This document shows positions 9,452 through 17,869 of a DNA stretch of 64,000 bases, piece by piece. The translations under genes were made by a program, and so were the position numbers. The stretch comes from Bacillus sp. NTK071 (GTDB lineage Bacteria; Bacillota; Bacilli; Bacillales; Guptibacillaceae), in contig NZ_JAFKOI010000006.1 in assembly GCF_017303315.1 (NCBI RefSeq), forward strand, positions 150,508 through 214,507. Reading direction: 5' to 3'. The notes below the pieces were generated by a model. It did no database searches and was not told the DNA's origin. It saw only the letters and a list, made by a program, of their open reading frames with translations. Within the stretch, counting starts at the first letter, position 1. Every line of letters starts with the position of its first letter.

Positions 9452-10381
9452 TTATAAAGAGCTAAATAAATCGCTTGATAGGTAGCGTTCTCCAGAATCG
9501 CACGTCATTGTAACGACAACCTGATCAGGAGAAAGCCGTTCTGCAACTTGCATAGCAGCGTATACAGCAGCACCTGAAGAAGGACCAACGAGTAATCCTT
9601 CTTCTCGCGCCAATTTGCGTGTTACTTCGTACGCCTGTTCATCAGTAATTTTAATAATTTCATCGTAAATAGATGTGTTTAGTATGTCAGGAACGAAGCC
9701 AGGACTCGTGCCCACAAGCTTATGTTTACCTGGTTTACCACCTGATAGTACTGGCGATCCTTCAGGCTCAACAACGTGAACAGTGAGATCTGGATAGTGT
9801 TCCTTCAATACTTCTCCAGTTCCAGTCACCGTTCCACCTGTTCCAGCTGTAGAAATAAAGGCTGCAGGCGTAACTCCAAGTTGCTTCATGCCTTCTATGA
9901 TTTCTAGCGCAGTAGTTGTTCGATGCGCATCCGGGTTAGCGGCATTCTCGAACTGCATCGGTATAAAGCTACCTTCAATCGTTTCAGCAATTTCTTTTGC
10001 CTTATTTATTGCACCAGGCATTTTCTCTGAAGAAGGTGTGAGAACGACCTTTGCTCCGTATGCTTTAAGGAGTTTAATTCTTTCTTCCGTTGCATTATCG
10101 GGCATCACTATGATTGCTGGATAGCCTTTTGCGGCAGCGTTCATTGCAAGACCGATTCCAGTATTGCCTGAAGTTGGCTCAATAATAGTTGAACCTTCTT
10201 TTAGAAGCCCTTTCTCTTCAGCCTTAACGATCATATTGTAAGCAGCGCGATCTTTTACACTTCGGCTTGGGTTAAAGTATTCTAGCTTTGCATAGATTTT
10301 TGCACCATCAGGATTTGGGACGCGGTTTAATTTAAGCAGTGGGGTGTCGCCGATTAGATCGGCCATATTTTCATAGATCAA
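9452..10381 (-). CDS. ytkP: Cysteine synthase A-family PLP enzyme YtkP
   Basis: A 309-residue fold-type II PLP enzyme. NPSRSVKDRAAYNM carries the Schiff-base lysine (K43), TSGNTG binds the substrate carboxylate, and GTGGTVTGTG binds PLP phosphate. A C-terminal Ser (GPSSGAAV) contacts the ring nitrogen. The family joins O-acetylserine and sulfide to give cysteine. YtkP is a second CysK-like protein in B. subtilis, where its exact substrate is less certain than CysK's. The start is TTG 10381 behind AAAGGAAGTG. No T-box is visible upstream, unlike many cys genes. Confidence 0.9.
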   Translation of the reverse strand: MIYENMADLIGDTPLLKLNRVPNPDGAKIYAKLEYFNPSRSVKDRAAYNMIVKAEEKGLLKEGSTIIEPTSGNTGIGLAMNAAAKGYPAIIVMPDNATEERIKLLKAYGAKVVLTPSSEKMPGAINKAKEIAETIEGSFIPMQFENAANPDAHRTTTALEIIEGMKQLGVTPAAFISTAGTGGTVTGTGEVLKEHYPDLTVHVVEPEGSPVLSGGKPGKHKLVGTSPGFVPDILNTSIYDEIIKITDEQAYEVTRKLAREEGLLVGPSSGAAVYAAMQVAERLSPDQVVVTMTCDSGERYLSSDLFSSL

Positions 10382-10621
10382 ATGAGCACTTCCTTTTCAT
10401 ATAAGTTAAGGTTAAGTTTCACAACCAATTGGTTAAAGTAAAGAAAGTATAGACTTTCATTTGTAGGAGTTCGTCTACCGTTGTGATTCATACTCCTATT
10501 ACTGTTCCCCATTATAGCAAAACATGAGCAAAGTGAATAAAATGACGCTTATGAATAAAAAAGTGAAAGAGAATTCAGATTTTTTGATAGAATAGAACTA
10601 GGATAGAAGGAGTGACCGTTA

Positions 10622-11170
10622 TTGAGTACTCATTATTTCATTGCGCTCCCCATCCACTCTCACCTGAGACAAGTGTTAGAGCAAGTTAGCAATGATATTG
10701 ATTTAGATTTATTTAAGCATATTGTTTATCCTGAAGATTATCATGTTACAGTAGCGTTTCTCGGGGATGCTTCAGAAGAGCAACTCTCTTCTCTACACGA
10801 TCGGTTGTGTGATGTGGTCGCTACATTTTTACCGTTTGAACTAAAACCAGATCGAGTAGCTACATTTGGACGAGAGAAACAGCCGCGCGTTCTTTATGTA
10901 AGTATCCAAATGAATGAATGGTTGGACAAACTTCATCAAGCAGTCGTTCATGCTTGTTCAAATTCGGGGTTTACACTTGATCAGAGAGAGTTTCGACCAC
11001 ATATAACACTAGCGAAAAAATGGCGCGATTCAAACAAAGAGATAGCACCTGATTGGCCAACACTTATTTGTGATAGTCAGGAAGTATCTTGTTTAACACT
11101 CTACACGGTAGCCCCCTCGGAGAAACCAAGATATCAAGTCGTAAGGACTTATGCGTTTAATAAGCTATAA
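10622..11170 (+). CDS. thpR: RNA 2',3'-cyclic phosphodiesterase ThpR (2H phosphoesterase)
   Basis: A 182-residue 2H-superfamily protein. The two catalytic HxT motifs are in DYHVTVAFLGD (near residue 40) and FRPHITLAKK (near residue 130), spaced as in bacterial '2'-5' RNA ligase' proteins now known to hydrolyse 2',3'-cyclic phosphate ends. The start is TTG 10622 with AAGGAGTG nine bases upstream. The last 20 bases overlap the start of lrgA, suggesting translational coupling. B. subtilis ytlP is the positional counterpart. Confidence 0.92.
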   Translation: MSTHYFIALPIHSHLRQVLEQVSNDIDLDLFKHIVYPEDYHVTVAFLGDASEEQLSSLHDRLCDVVATFLPFELKPDRVATFGREKQPRVLYVSIQMNEWLDKLHQAVVHACSNSGFTLDQREFRPHITLAKKWRDSNKEIAPDWPTLICDSQEVSCLTLYTVAPSEKPRYQVVRTYAFNKL

Positions 11171-11522
11171 CGTTCTCATTACGACCATTCAGATCGGCCT
11201 TCTGTTTGGCTTTTATCTAGGAGGAGTGTACCTTCAAACCGTATTATCGCTCCCTGTTCCTGGAAGTATTGTTGGGATGATTCTGCTACTCATCATGCTT
11301 TACTTGAAATGGGTGCCTATTGGCTGGATTGAAAAGGGAGCTAATAGCCTGTTAAATCATCTGCCATTGCTTTTTATACCAGTTACTGTTGGCATTATGC
11401 AACATCTCGACTTCTTTAGCGGAAAAAGCCTCTTATTGATTCCGATTGTTCTCTTAAGTACGTGGATTGTAATGGGGATAACGGGATGGCTTGGGCAGTA
11501 TCTTGCGAATCGAAGGGAGTAG
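11151..11522 (+). CDS. lrgA: CidA/LrgA family holin-like membrane protein
   Basis: A 123-residue protein with four hydrophobic helices and the family signature LPVPGSIVGMILLLIML near residues 34-50. CidA/LrgA proteins form oligomeric membrane assemblies and pair with LrgB. Roles proposed elsewhere are control of murein hydrolase activity and, in Bacillus and Staphylococcus, pyruvate uptake. The start overlaps thpR, and the only ribosome binding site is a weak AAGGA three bases away, which fits coupled translation. No lytST-type regulator lies next to it in this window. Confidence 0.9.
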   Translation: MRLISYNVLITTIQIGLLFGFYLGGVYLQTVLSLPVPGSIVGMILLLIMLYLKWVPIGWIEKGANSLLNHLPLLFIPVTVGIMQHLDFFSGKSLLLIPIVLLSTWIVMGITGWLGQYLANRRE

Positions 11523-11525
11523 AGA

Positions 11526-12215
11526 ATGTTGGCTGTTTTTCATATGTTATTCTGGTTTTTATTAACTCTTGTTTTATATGTTATTTTCCGAAGACTTTAT
11601 CAGTTAATACCATATCCATTTATGATCCCAGTACTTACTTGTACCGTGTTTCTTGTTTTTATCTTAACAACATTCGATATATCCTATGATGTTTATTTCA
11701 GTGGTGGGCAGTATATTGATGCTTTACTTGGCCCAGCTATAGTAGCCCTAGCTTTTCCACTTTATCAGCAACGCAAGTTAATAAGTAAATACAAGGTGGA
11801 GATTCTAGCAACTGTCCTGACTTCAAGCATGCTTGGCATTCTAACAGGTTATTGGCTTGCTTTTATGAGTGGATTTAATTCATTAATTACGTCTACAATT
11901 ATCTCGAAAAATGTCACCACACCGGTTGCCATGGAGGTTTCAACAATGACAGGTGGAGAACCAGCCATCGCTGTTATTTTTGTTATGATTGCGGGAATAG
12001 GAGGCGCTGTAACAGGCCCGTGGTTGTTTAATATTCTTGGAATATCTAATTTCCTTGGTATTGGGATGGCTTTAGGTGGAGCATCACATGCGATTGGGAC
12101 AGCTAAAGCCCTTGAATACGGGGAAGAAGAAGCTGCTGTTAGCTCCATTGGCTTAGGATTATGCGCACTTTGTGTATCTGTCCTCGGACCCATTATATTA
12201 AAATGGATTTCTTAA
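11526..12215 (+). CDS. lrgB: CidB/LrgB family membrane protein
   Basis: A 229-residue polytopic protein of the LrgB family. The conserved block KNVTTPVAMEVSTMTGGEPA and the GGASHAIGTAKALEYGEEE motif are diagnostic. It starts three bases after lrgA stops, behind GGGAG, so the pair forms one unit. LrgAB-type complexes act in the cytoplasmic membrane, with transport of pyruvate or export-like functions reported in relatives; the substrate here is inferred only. No clear terminator follows, and an AT-rich inverted repeat (12209-12226) lacks GC pairs. Confidence 0.93.
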   Translation: MLAVFHMLFWFLLTLVLYVIFRRLYQLIPYPFMIPVLTCTVFLVFILTTFDISYDVYFSGGQYIDALLGPAIVALAFPLYQQRKLISKYKVEILATVLTSSMLGILTGYWLAFMSGFNSLITSTIISKNVTTPVAMEVSTMTGGEPAIAVIFVMIAGIGGAVTGPWLFNILGISNFLGIGMALGGASHAIGTAKALEYGEEEAAVSSIGLGLCALCVSVLGPIILKWIS

Positions 12216-12309
12216 TTTTAATTAAGAGACAAGATTTCAAAAATGGCTTTATTAAATAAAATAGATACTGATAAAGGTTGTAAGCACCTCAGCAAAGGAT
12301 GGGATTTAT

Positions 12310-14448
12310 TTGATACGAGATTATTCTGCATTTAAAAAAGTAAGCCAGGCTTTTACAGCATATTGGGATGATTTTCGCACAATTACGGTTATGGCCGATA
12401 TCTCGTTAGATGTTCACGATGCCTACACCCTTACTGATGGTCATTTAGATCTTCCGGTTGAAGTGAAAGAAAATTCTAAAATGGGAAAGAAAAGACTTGT
12501 TACATTATACGTAAGCGACGAGTACGTTCCTGGAAATGACTACTTTCTAATTCATACAAGTGGGGAGTCAAGCCTTGTTTTTACAGGTAAAGTTGTTCGA
12601 ACAGAGGCTTTTGATGATCGCTATCACTATGATGGTGAATTAGGAGCTTTATTAACAGAAAAGGGAACGATATTCAGAGTATGGGCGCCAACTGCAACTG
12701 AAGTAATCGTAAACATCTATAATCAAAGCTTTCAGAAACAAATAGAGCTTCCAATGTTAAAACAAGACCGTGGTGTTTTCGAATGCTCATCGACGGAAGG
12801 GGAGGGGACACTTTACACATACAGTGTGTATGTAAATGGTGAATGGAGAGAGACAGTAGATCCCTACGCCAAAGCAGCTACATCAAATTGTAAATTTGGT
12901 ATGGTTGTTAATACAGCTAATACAAATCCCGACAACTGGGATCCATTGGCGAAGCCCTCGTTAGAAAAGCCTTCGGATACGATTATTTATGAGCTTCATG
13001 TTCGAGATTTCAGCTCTCAATCTAAGAGTGGTTTGCAAAACAAAGGAAAGTATAAAGCCTTCACGGAAGAACCACCTGAAAAAGATGGAATTCCATCAGG
13101 ATTAAATTACATGAAATGGCTTGGTGTTACACATGTTGAATTGCTGCCAATTCAGGATTTTGGCAGTGTAGATGAAATGAAGCCTGAGCCGACATATAAC
13201 TGGGGTTATGATCCGATACATTATTTTGTTCCTGAAGGAAGCTATTCGTTGAACTCACATGATCCTTATACTAGAATTCGAGAAGTGAAAGAAATGATAG
13301 CAAGCTTCCATCGTAAAGGGCTTAGAGTGATCATGGATGTGGTTTTCAATCATGTTTATCAGCTTCATGCATCGAATCTTGAGAAAATAGTGCCAGGGTA
13401 TTTCTTTCGTTTCGATCAAGGGGGTAAACCGTCAAATGGAACAGGCGTAGGAAATGATACTGCTTCTGAACGAAAGATGATGAGAAAGTTAATCATCGAT
13501 TCCGTTGTTTATTGGGCAAAGGAGTTCGGGGTAGATGGTTTTCGTTTTGATTTAATGGGGATCCATGATAAAGAAACGATGAATGACGTTCGTTATGCTC
13601 TAGATTGTATTGACCCAACGATTCTTTTATTCGGTGAAGGATGGCACATGAACACGATTTTACCTGATTACCGTAAAGCGATGATTGCACATGCAAGTGA
13701 GATGCCGCGTATCGGATTCTTTAATGATCATTACCGTGATTCTGTAAAAGGGAAATTATTTGATACGCGATCAAACGGTTTTGCGACTGGAAACTTTTCA
13801 GTTAAAGAAGATGTAAAGAAGTGTATAATGGGGAGTGTTGAAGATTATTTCATTACGGCTTCGCAGTCAATTAACTACGTTGAATGCCATGATAATCATA
13901 CATTATGGGATCGCCTAAACCGGAGTCATCCGGATGTAAGTGAAGAAGTGAAGAAACAAATGCACAGGCTTGCTACGGCCATTACACTCCTCTCACAAGG
14001 AATACCTTTTCTTCATGCCGGACAGGAGTTTTTCCGAACGAAAAACGGTGTGGAAGACAGTTATAAATCACCAGATAAAATTAACCGCTTTGATTGGCAA
14101 CGAATGAGAGCAGTTCAGGAAACCGTTAAGTACGTGAGAGGTCTTATCGCCATTCGAAAGCACTTTAAAGCATTTAGAATGGCTGATGTCCATGATCTTA
14201 AGAGAATAACATTCCTTGATTCTCCTGGTCCGTTAATTGCCTACAAAATTAATCAAGAAGAGACAAATGAAACGATGATTGTTATTCATAACGGAGGTTT
14301 CCACTCTGATGTAATTGATATTGGTGATGGGGAGAAATGGATTCTTGCAGATGGTGATCAAGCAGGTGTCGAACCTATCAGAAAAACGAGTGAAAAATTA
14401 CTAACCATTGCTCCGTTTAATACGATTGTTTTAATGACAAATGATTAA
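12310..14448 (+). CDS. amyX: Type I pullulanase
   Basis: A 712-residue GH13 debranching enzyme, close to B. subtilis AmyX in length. Residues about 110-200 form an N-terminal CBM48-like sandwich (GTIFRVWAPTATEVIVNIY). YNWGYDPIHYFVPEGSYS contains the pullulanase type I signature YNWGYDP. The four GH13 regions follow: VIMDVVFNHV, DGFRFDLMG (nucleophile Asp), LLFGEGW (acid/base Glu) and VECHDNHTL (transition-state Asp). It cleaves alpha-1,6 links of glycogen- or pullulan-type glucans. There is no signal peptide, so it acts inside the cell. The start is TTG 12310. Confidence 0.96.
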   Translation: MIRDYSAFKKVSQAFTAYWDDFRTITVMADISLDVHDAYTLTDGHLDLPVEVKENSKMGKKRLVTLYVSDEYVPGNDYFLIHTSGESSLVFTGKVVRTEAFDDRYHYDGELGALLTEKGTIFRVWAPTATEVIVNIYNQSFQKQIELPMLKQDRGVFECSSTEGEGTLYTYSVYVNGEWRETVDPYAKAATSNCKFGMVVNTANTNPDNWDPLAKPSLEKPSDTIIYELHVRDFSSQSKSGLQNKGKYKAFTEEPPEKDGIPSGLNYMKWLGVTHVELLPIQDFGSVDEMKPEPTYNWGYDPIHYFVPEGSYSLNSHDPYTRIREVKEMIASFHRKGLRVIMDVVFNHVYQLHASNLEKIVPGYFFRFDQGGKPSNGTGVGNDTASERKMMRKLIIDSVVYWAKEFGVDGFRFDLMGIHDKETMNDVRYALDCIDPTILLFGEGWHMNTILPDYRKAMIAHASEMPRIGFFNDHYRDSVKGKLFDTRSNGFATGNFSVKEDVKKCIMGSVEDYFITASQSINYVECHDNHTLWDRLNRSHPDVSEEVKKQMHRLATAITLLSQGIPFLHAGQEFFRTKNGVEDSYKSPDKINRFDWQRMRAVQETVKYVRGLIAIRKHFKAFRMADVHDLKRITFLDSPGPLIAYKINQEETNETMIVIHNGGFHSDVIDIGDGEKWILADGDQAGVEPIRKTSEKLLTIAPFNTIVLMTND

Positions 14449-14468
14449 GACATGAAGATTTCGTCAAC

Positions 14469-14480
14469 CTGTGTTATAAT
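14469..14480 (+). promoter_or_regulatory. Extended -10 promoter for ytmP
   Basis: TGTTATAAT (14472-14480) is an extended -10 element about 100 bases before ytmP. No good -35 box is seen. It lies just after the amyX stop, so ytmP probably has its own promoter. Confidence 0.5.
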
Positions 14481-14576
14481 TTTTTATTCGTAGGCGGTTT
14501 TTAGCTAAGTCCGGAGAACGTACCGCTAAAGACAAAAGTAAAACTTCCAGAATCTACAAACTAACGGAAATCGAAG

Positions 14577-15383
14577 GTGAATTTGTTGGAGAACATTTTA
14601 GGCGAAGGCTGGCAGGTGACACCTGCTGGCGGAGCGACAGGCGAAGCATACTTAGCTCAATATGGAGACGAGAAATTATTCCTTAAGCGGAACTCCTCGC
14701 CTTTTCTGGCTGTTTTGTCGGCGGAAGGAATTGTACCGAAACTTCTCTGGACCAAGCGACTTGAGAATGGAGACGTCATTACAGCCCAGAAGTGGCTGCC
14801 GGGGAGGGAACTGAAGTCACATGAGATGAAGCAGCCTCGAGTGGCGCAAATGCTTTATAAAATTCATCGGTCTTCAGAACTTCTCAGGATGCTTAATCGT
14901 CTCGGAAAAAAGCCACTATCACCGGACGTGATCTATCTCGACCTTATGCAGAAGTTCGAGAATCATCATCGTACGGACGTTGAGGTTATTAGAGCTCTTT
15001 CTTATCTAGCAGCAAATAAAAACGATCTTGAACATGTACAAAAGGTCGTTTGTCATTGTGATGTTAATCATAATAATTGGATGTTTAGTGAGGAAGGGAA
15101 TTTGTATTTGATTGATTGGGACGGAGCAGTCGTTGCGGACCCAGCTTTAGATATAGGCATGCTCCTTTACTGGTATGTGCCAAAAGAGGAGTGGGGAGAT
15201 TGGCTTACTCATTATGGTCTTACAAATACAGAAGGTCTTCGCCAACGCATGTATTGGTACGTGTTAGCTCAGACCTTACTGTCGATTTACTGGTATGATC
15301 ATAAAGGATTGAACGGAGAAGTTGAATTCTGGAAGAAAGATCTTGAGAACTTAAATCATTATCGACTTATTGATACTGATTAA
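14577..15383 (+). CDS. ytmP: Aminoglycoside/choline kinase-like phosphotransferase YtmP
   Basis: A 268-residue protein-kinase-fold phosphotransferase of the APH/choline kinase group. VVCHCDVNHNNWM is the catalytic loop (H-x-D-x-x-x-x-N), and LIDWDGA holds the metal-binding Asp. The glycine-rich N-terminal segment is PAGGATGEAYLA. The natural substrate is unknown. The frame allows GTG 14577, but GAAGGTGA is better placed for TTG 14586, so the true start may be three codons later. ytzH overlaps its 3' end on the other strand by 17 bases; ytmP, ytzH and trmB are also neighbours in B. subtilis. Confidence 0.88.
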   Translation: MNLLENILGEGWQVTPAGGATGEAYLAQYGDEKLFLKRNSSPFLAVLSAEGIVPKLLWTKRLENGDVITAQKWLPGRELKSHEMKQPRVAQMLYKIHRSSELLRMLNRLGKKPLSPDVIYLDLMQKFENHHRTDVEVIRALSYLAANKNDLEHVQKVVCHCDVNHNNWMFSEEGNLYLIDWDGAVVADPALDIGMLLYWYVPKEEWGDWLTHYGLTNTEGLRQRMYWYVLAQTLLSIYWYDHKGLNGEVEFWKKDLENLNHYRLIDTD

Positions 15384-15645
15384 TTGTATCTACCCACTGG
15401 CTAAGATGAGGCTGGTGGGTTTCTATATGGTCTAGCAGATCAGTATGCAATGCTCCTGCAGAGCTGTACTGCTCAATTTGTCCTAGTACTTGCTTTATTT
15501 CTGGAGCGATGAATTCGTTTCGTTGCAATGCTGATGCTAATCTTTGGATTTGCTGGCATTCGGATGATGTCCCAGTGCAATCAATGTGGTGGTTCTTCAG
15601 AATGTCAGTCAGAACGTAGAGTTGATCCTCATGTGAGAGTGGCAT
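15367..15645 (-). CDS. ytzH: YtzH-like protein
   Basis: A 92-residue soluble, mostly helical protein of the YtzH family, of unknown function and restricted to Bacillales. It begins MPLSHEDQLYVLTDILKNHH, behind AAGGAGGAAAAGAT. Its stop lies inside the last codons of ytmP (tail-to-tail overlap of 17 bases). The position between ytmP and trmB is conserved with B. subtilis and supports the name. Confidence 0.88.
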   Translation of the reverse strand: MPLSHEDQLYVLTDILKNHHIDCTGTSSECQQIQRLASALQRNEFIAPEIKQVLGQIEQYSSAGALHTDLLDHIETHQPHLSQWVDTINQYQ

Positions 15646-15716
15646 ATCTTTTCCTCCTTAACAGTACTACTTAGTAGCGTGCGCAGCTTATAAAGAATTA
15701 TGCTGTTAAGAAAGTA

Positions 15717-15742
15717 AAAAACACGGAGTAACCCGTGTTTTA
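15717..15742 (-). terminator. Terminator for the CydS-like gene (minus strand)
   Basis: The hairpin AAAACACGG/CCGTGTTTT (15718-15726 with 15733-15741) is followed on the minus strand by a T run. It lies just after the stop of the 31-codon gene and before ytzH, isolating that gene as its own transcript. Confidence 0.8.
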
Positions 15743-15754
15743 TATGAAATGATA

Positions 15755-15850
15755 TTAATGTATATCTCCTTTTGCTGCCCATCCGAATAAAGCAGCTACT
15801 GAAAGAACGATAACAATCCATGGTGCCCACACAATTAGAAAGTGTTCCAT
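15755..15850 (-). CDS. cydS: 31-residue single-pass membrane peptide resembling CydS of cytochrome bd oxidase
   Basis: A short gene below usual ORF cut-offs. ATG 15850-15848 follows GGAGG at ten bases, and TAA is at 15757-15755. The peptide is one hydrophobic helix (residues 4-24, with FLIVWAPWIVIVLSVAALF) and a polar tail ending KGDIH. The pattern M-x-x-F-L-I-x-x-A-P, then L-S-V-x-A-x-F, closely matches the third subunit CydS of Geobacillus cytochrome bd oxidase, a single helix in the cytoplasmic membrane. cydAB is not adjacent. A dedicated terminator follows. Identification is by remembered pattern, so the family call is moderate; coding status is well supported. Confidence 0.72.
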   Translation of the reverse strand: MEHFLIVWAPWIVIVLSVAALFGWAAKGDIH

Positions 15851-16023
15851 TAAAATCATGCCTCCTTATCCTCATCATAAACTCTTTGTCTTTCGATTCA
15901 ACATGATTTTGCTACAATTTTATTACTATTCAATACCCTTGAGGCGCGCTTTCTATTCTGATGATTTCGTGGTAAAATGTCGATTGTGTGAAAACGGAAA
16001 GAAGATCATAAGGAAGTGAAAGC

Positions 16024-16665
16024 ATGCGTCAAAGAAACAAACCTTGGGCTGGGGATATGTTTGCAGAAAATCCTGCATTCGTTCCATCAAACCCGAGTGA
16101 TAGAAAAGGTAAATGGAAAGAGGTTTTCCATAATGATAACCCAATTCATTTAGAAGTGGGAACTGGTAAAGGTCAGTTTATTATTGGTATGGCAAAACAA
16201 AATCCAGATGTGAATTATATTGGTTTAGAACTTTCTTCAAGTGTAATGGTATCAGCACTTGAAAAGTTACTTGAAGAAGATGTGCCTAATGTGCGTTTAC
16301 TAAACGAAAATGCTGAGGATTTAACAAGCATTTTTGAGGAGAACGAAGTAAGTCGTGTATATTTAAATTTCTCTGATCCATGGCCAAAGAATCGTCATGA
16401 GAAAAGAAGACTTACGTACAAAACGTTTCTTGATCTTTACCGTGTAGTAATGAAGCCAAACAGTGAGGTCCACTTCAAAACAGATAACCAGGGATTGTTT
16501 GAGTACTCACTTCACAGCTTTTCTGCATATGGTATGACATTAAACAACGTGAGTCTTGATTTACACCAAAGTAAGATGGAAGACAATGTGATGACTGAAT
16601 ACGAAGAGAAATTTTCTTCAAAAGGTAGTCGAATATATCGTTGCGAAGCACAATTTAGGTCGTGA
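16024..16665 (+). CDS. trmB: tRNA (guanine-N7-)-methyltransferase TrmB
   Basis: A 213-residue class I SAM methyltransferase. [16 protein letters not shown] is the SAM-binding motif I, and [19 protein letters not shown] is the TrmB signature with catalytic and tRNA-binding residues. It forms m7G46 in the tRNA variable loop using S-adenosylmethionine. ATG 16024 follows AAGGAAGTGAAAGC. Its TGA lies within the 5' arm of its own terminator. The positional equivalent in B. subtilis is ytmQ. Confidence 0.96.
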   Translation: MRQRNKPWAGDMFAENPAFVPSNPSDRKGKWKEVFHNDNPIHLEVGTGKGQFIIGMAKQNPDVNYIGLELSSSVMVSALEKLLEEDVPNVRLLNENAEDLTSIFEENEVSRVYLNFSDPWPKNRHEKRRLTYKTFLDLYRVVMKPNSEVHFKTDNQGLFEYSLHSFSAYGMTLNNVSLDLHQSKMEDNVMTEYEEKFSSKGSRIYRCEAQFRS

Positions 16666-16694
16666 GCCGTTTTTTTTGCCGGCTCACTTTTTTT
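16662..16694 (+). terminator. Terminator overlapping the trmB stop
   Basis: GTGAGCCG (16662-16669) pairs with CGGCTCAC (16680-16687), followed by seven T. The loop itself is T-rich, and the trmB stop codon lies inside the stem. Confidence 0.88.
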
Positions 16695-16702
16695 ATTATA
16701 TT

Positions 16703-16716
16703 TGAAAGCGGTTTCT
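16703..16716 (+). promoter_or_regulatory. cre-like site upstream of ytnP
   Basis: TGAAAGCGGTTTCT matches the CcpA operator consensus TGWAARCGNTWNCA at 13 of 14 positions, lying 43 bases before the ytnP start. Confidence 0.55.
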
Positions 16717-16758
16717 TTTAATGAGAAAATAGTATGGAATTAAAAAAGGGGGATATCG

Positions 16759-17601
16759 ATGGAACAGTTAAAAGTTGGAACGTTATCGATCACTTGGCTT
16801 AGAGGTGGCGTCACTCATATGGATGGAGGCGCAATGTTTGGCGTTGTTCCAAAACCACTGTGGAGCAAGAAGTACCCAGTAAATGAAAAAAATCAAATTG
16901 AGCTTAGAACAGATCCGTTGCTACTCCAATGGCAGGGAAAAAATATTTTAGTGGAATCAGGGATTGGATTAGGAAAACTGGATGATAAGCAGAAAAGAAA
17001 TTATGGTGTACATGAAGAATCAGATGTTCGTGCATCGCTAGAAGAACTTTCGCTATCAGTTGAGGATATTGATATTATTCTAATGACACATCTTCACTTT
17101 GATCATGCAAGCGGATTGTCAGAGCCGGTTGAAAATGGTTACAAATCGACTTTTCCAAATGCTGTGATCTATACTTCTGAAGTAGAATGGAACGAGATGA
17201 GAGATCCTAACATTCGTTCGAAGAATACATATTGGAAAGAAAATTGGGAATCTGTGCAAGGTCAGGTTCGCACTTTCAGTGGTTCTTATGAAGTTCTTCC
17301 AGGATTAATGATGCATCATACTGGCGGACATAGTGATGGTCACTCCATTATTACAATGGAAGAAGGTGGGGAGTATTTGATTCACATGGCAGATTTAATG
17401 CCAACTCATGCTCATGCAAATCCACTTTGGGTTCTTGCGTATGATGATTACCCAATGACATCCATTTATGCAAAGGAAAAATGGATTAAAGACGCTGTTG
17501 AGAAGAAGGCATGGTTTATCTTTTATCACGATGCGATTTATCGAGCGCTTAAGTGGAATGAATCGTATAAAGTGACGGATGAAGTGAAGCGAGAAAGTTA
17601 A
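16759..17601 (+). CDS. ytnP: Metallo-beta-lactamase-fold lactonase YtnP (quorum-quenching type)
   Basis: A 280-residue MBL-fold hydrolase. [11 protein letters not shown] gives the HxHxDH zinc motif near residue 115, [11 protein letters not shown] the third-site His, and [11 protein letters not shown] the bridging Asp. Length and motif spacing match AHL-lactonase-like YtnP, which in B. subtilis degrades acyl-homoserine lactones and affects Streptomyces signalling. There is no signal peptide, so it acts in the cytosol. ATG 16759 follows AAAAAAGGGGGATATCG. A cre-like element upstream suggests carbon control. Confidence 0.92.
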   Translation: MEQLKVGTLSITWLRGGVTHMDGGAMFGVVPKPLWSKKYPVNEKNQIELRTDPLLLQWQGKNILVESGIGLGKLDDKQKRNYGVHEESDVRASLEELSLSVEDIDIILMTHLHFDHASGLSEPVENGYKSTFPNAVIYTSEVEWNEMRDPNIRSKNTYWKENWESVQGQVRTFSGSYEVLPGLMMHHTGGHSDGHSIITMEEGGEYLIHMADLMPTHAHANPLWVLAYDDYPMTSIYAKEKWIKDAVEKKAWFIFYHDAIYRALKWNESYKVTDEVKRES

Positions 17602-17605
17602 TTGT

Positions 17606-17640
17606 AAGGAAGACTGCAGGATAGCGGTCTTCCTTTTTTG
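17606..17640 (+). terminator. Terminator after ytnP
   Basis: The inverted repeat AAGGAAGAC/GTCTTCCTT is followed by TTTTTT. A short repeat element begins directly after it, at 17644. Confidence 0.85.
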
Positions 17641-17643
17641 TTT

Positions 17644-17754
17644 GGCTGTTTTTGTAGACATTGTTGCTATTTAGCGGTTAATTTCCGCTCCAATCAGCTA
17701 ATGTGGTTCTTTATAAAAAATTATTTCAAAAGCAAAACCTTTTAGAAAAGATCT
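17644..17754. repeat. 111 bp core-less copy of the intergenic TIR element
   Basis: The left 27 bases (from GGCTGTTTTTGTAGACATTG) match the left terminal repeat of the 48.4 kb element at 22 of 27 positions. The right end (TTTTAGAAAAGATCT) matches its right terminal repeat. A single TTCCGCTCCA (17683-17692) stands where the full copies have two of them enclosing a GC-rich core. Length is 111 bp, against 220 bp for the full element. Confidence 0.8.
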
Positions 17755-17810
17755 TTATTTGGAATGGATAGTTGGATTATATATTCAAGCTTCCCTATCT
17801 AATCAACAAC

Positions 17811-17869
17811 TTTTGAATAATTTTGATCGTTAATGATTGTTTGTGAATAATTTTGATTGAAAATGATTG
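17811..17869 (+). promoter_or_regulatory. Tandem 29 bp direct repeats upstream of fruR, probable FruR operators
   Basis: Two copies (17811-17839 and 17841-17869) agree at 25 of 29 positions with a 30 bp period, sharing GAATAATTTTGAT and AATGATTG. The second copy runs into the -35 box. DeoR-family repressors typically bind direct repeats of this kind, so binding by FruR itself is the natural inference. Confidence 0.65.

Noticed and set aside
14481..14576. Possible riboswitch in the ytmP leader
   Set aside because: GCGGT/ACCGC can pair but the stem is only five bases and no known riboswitch motif is present.
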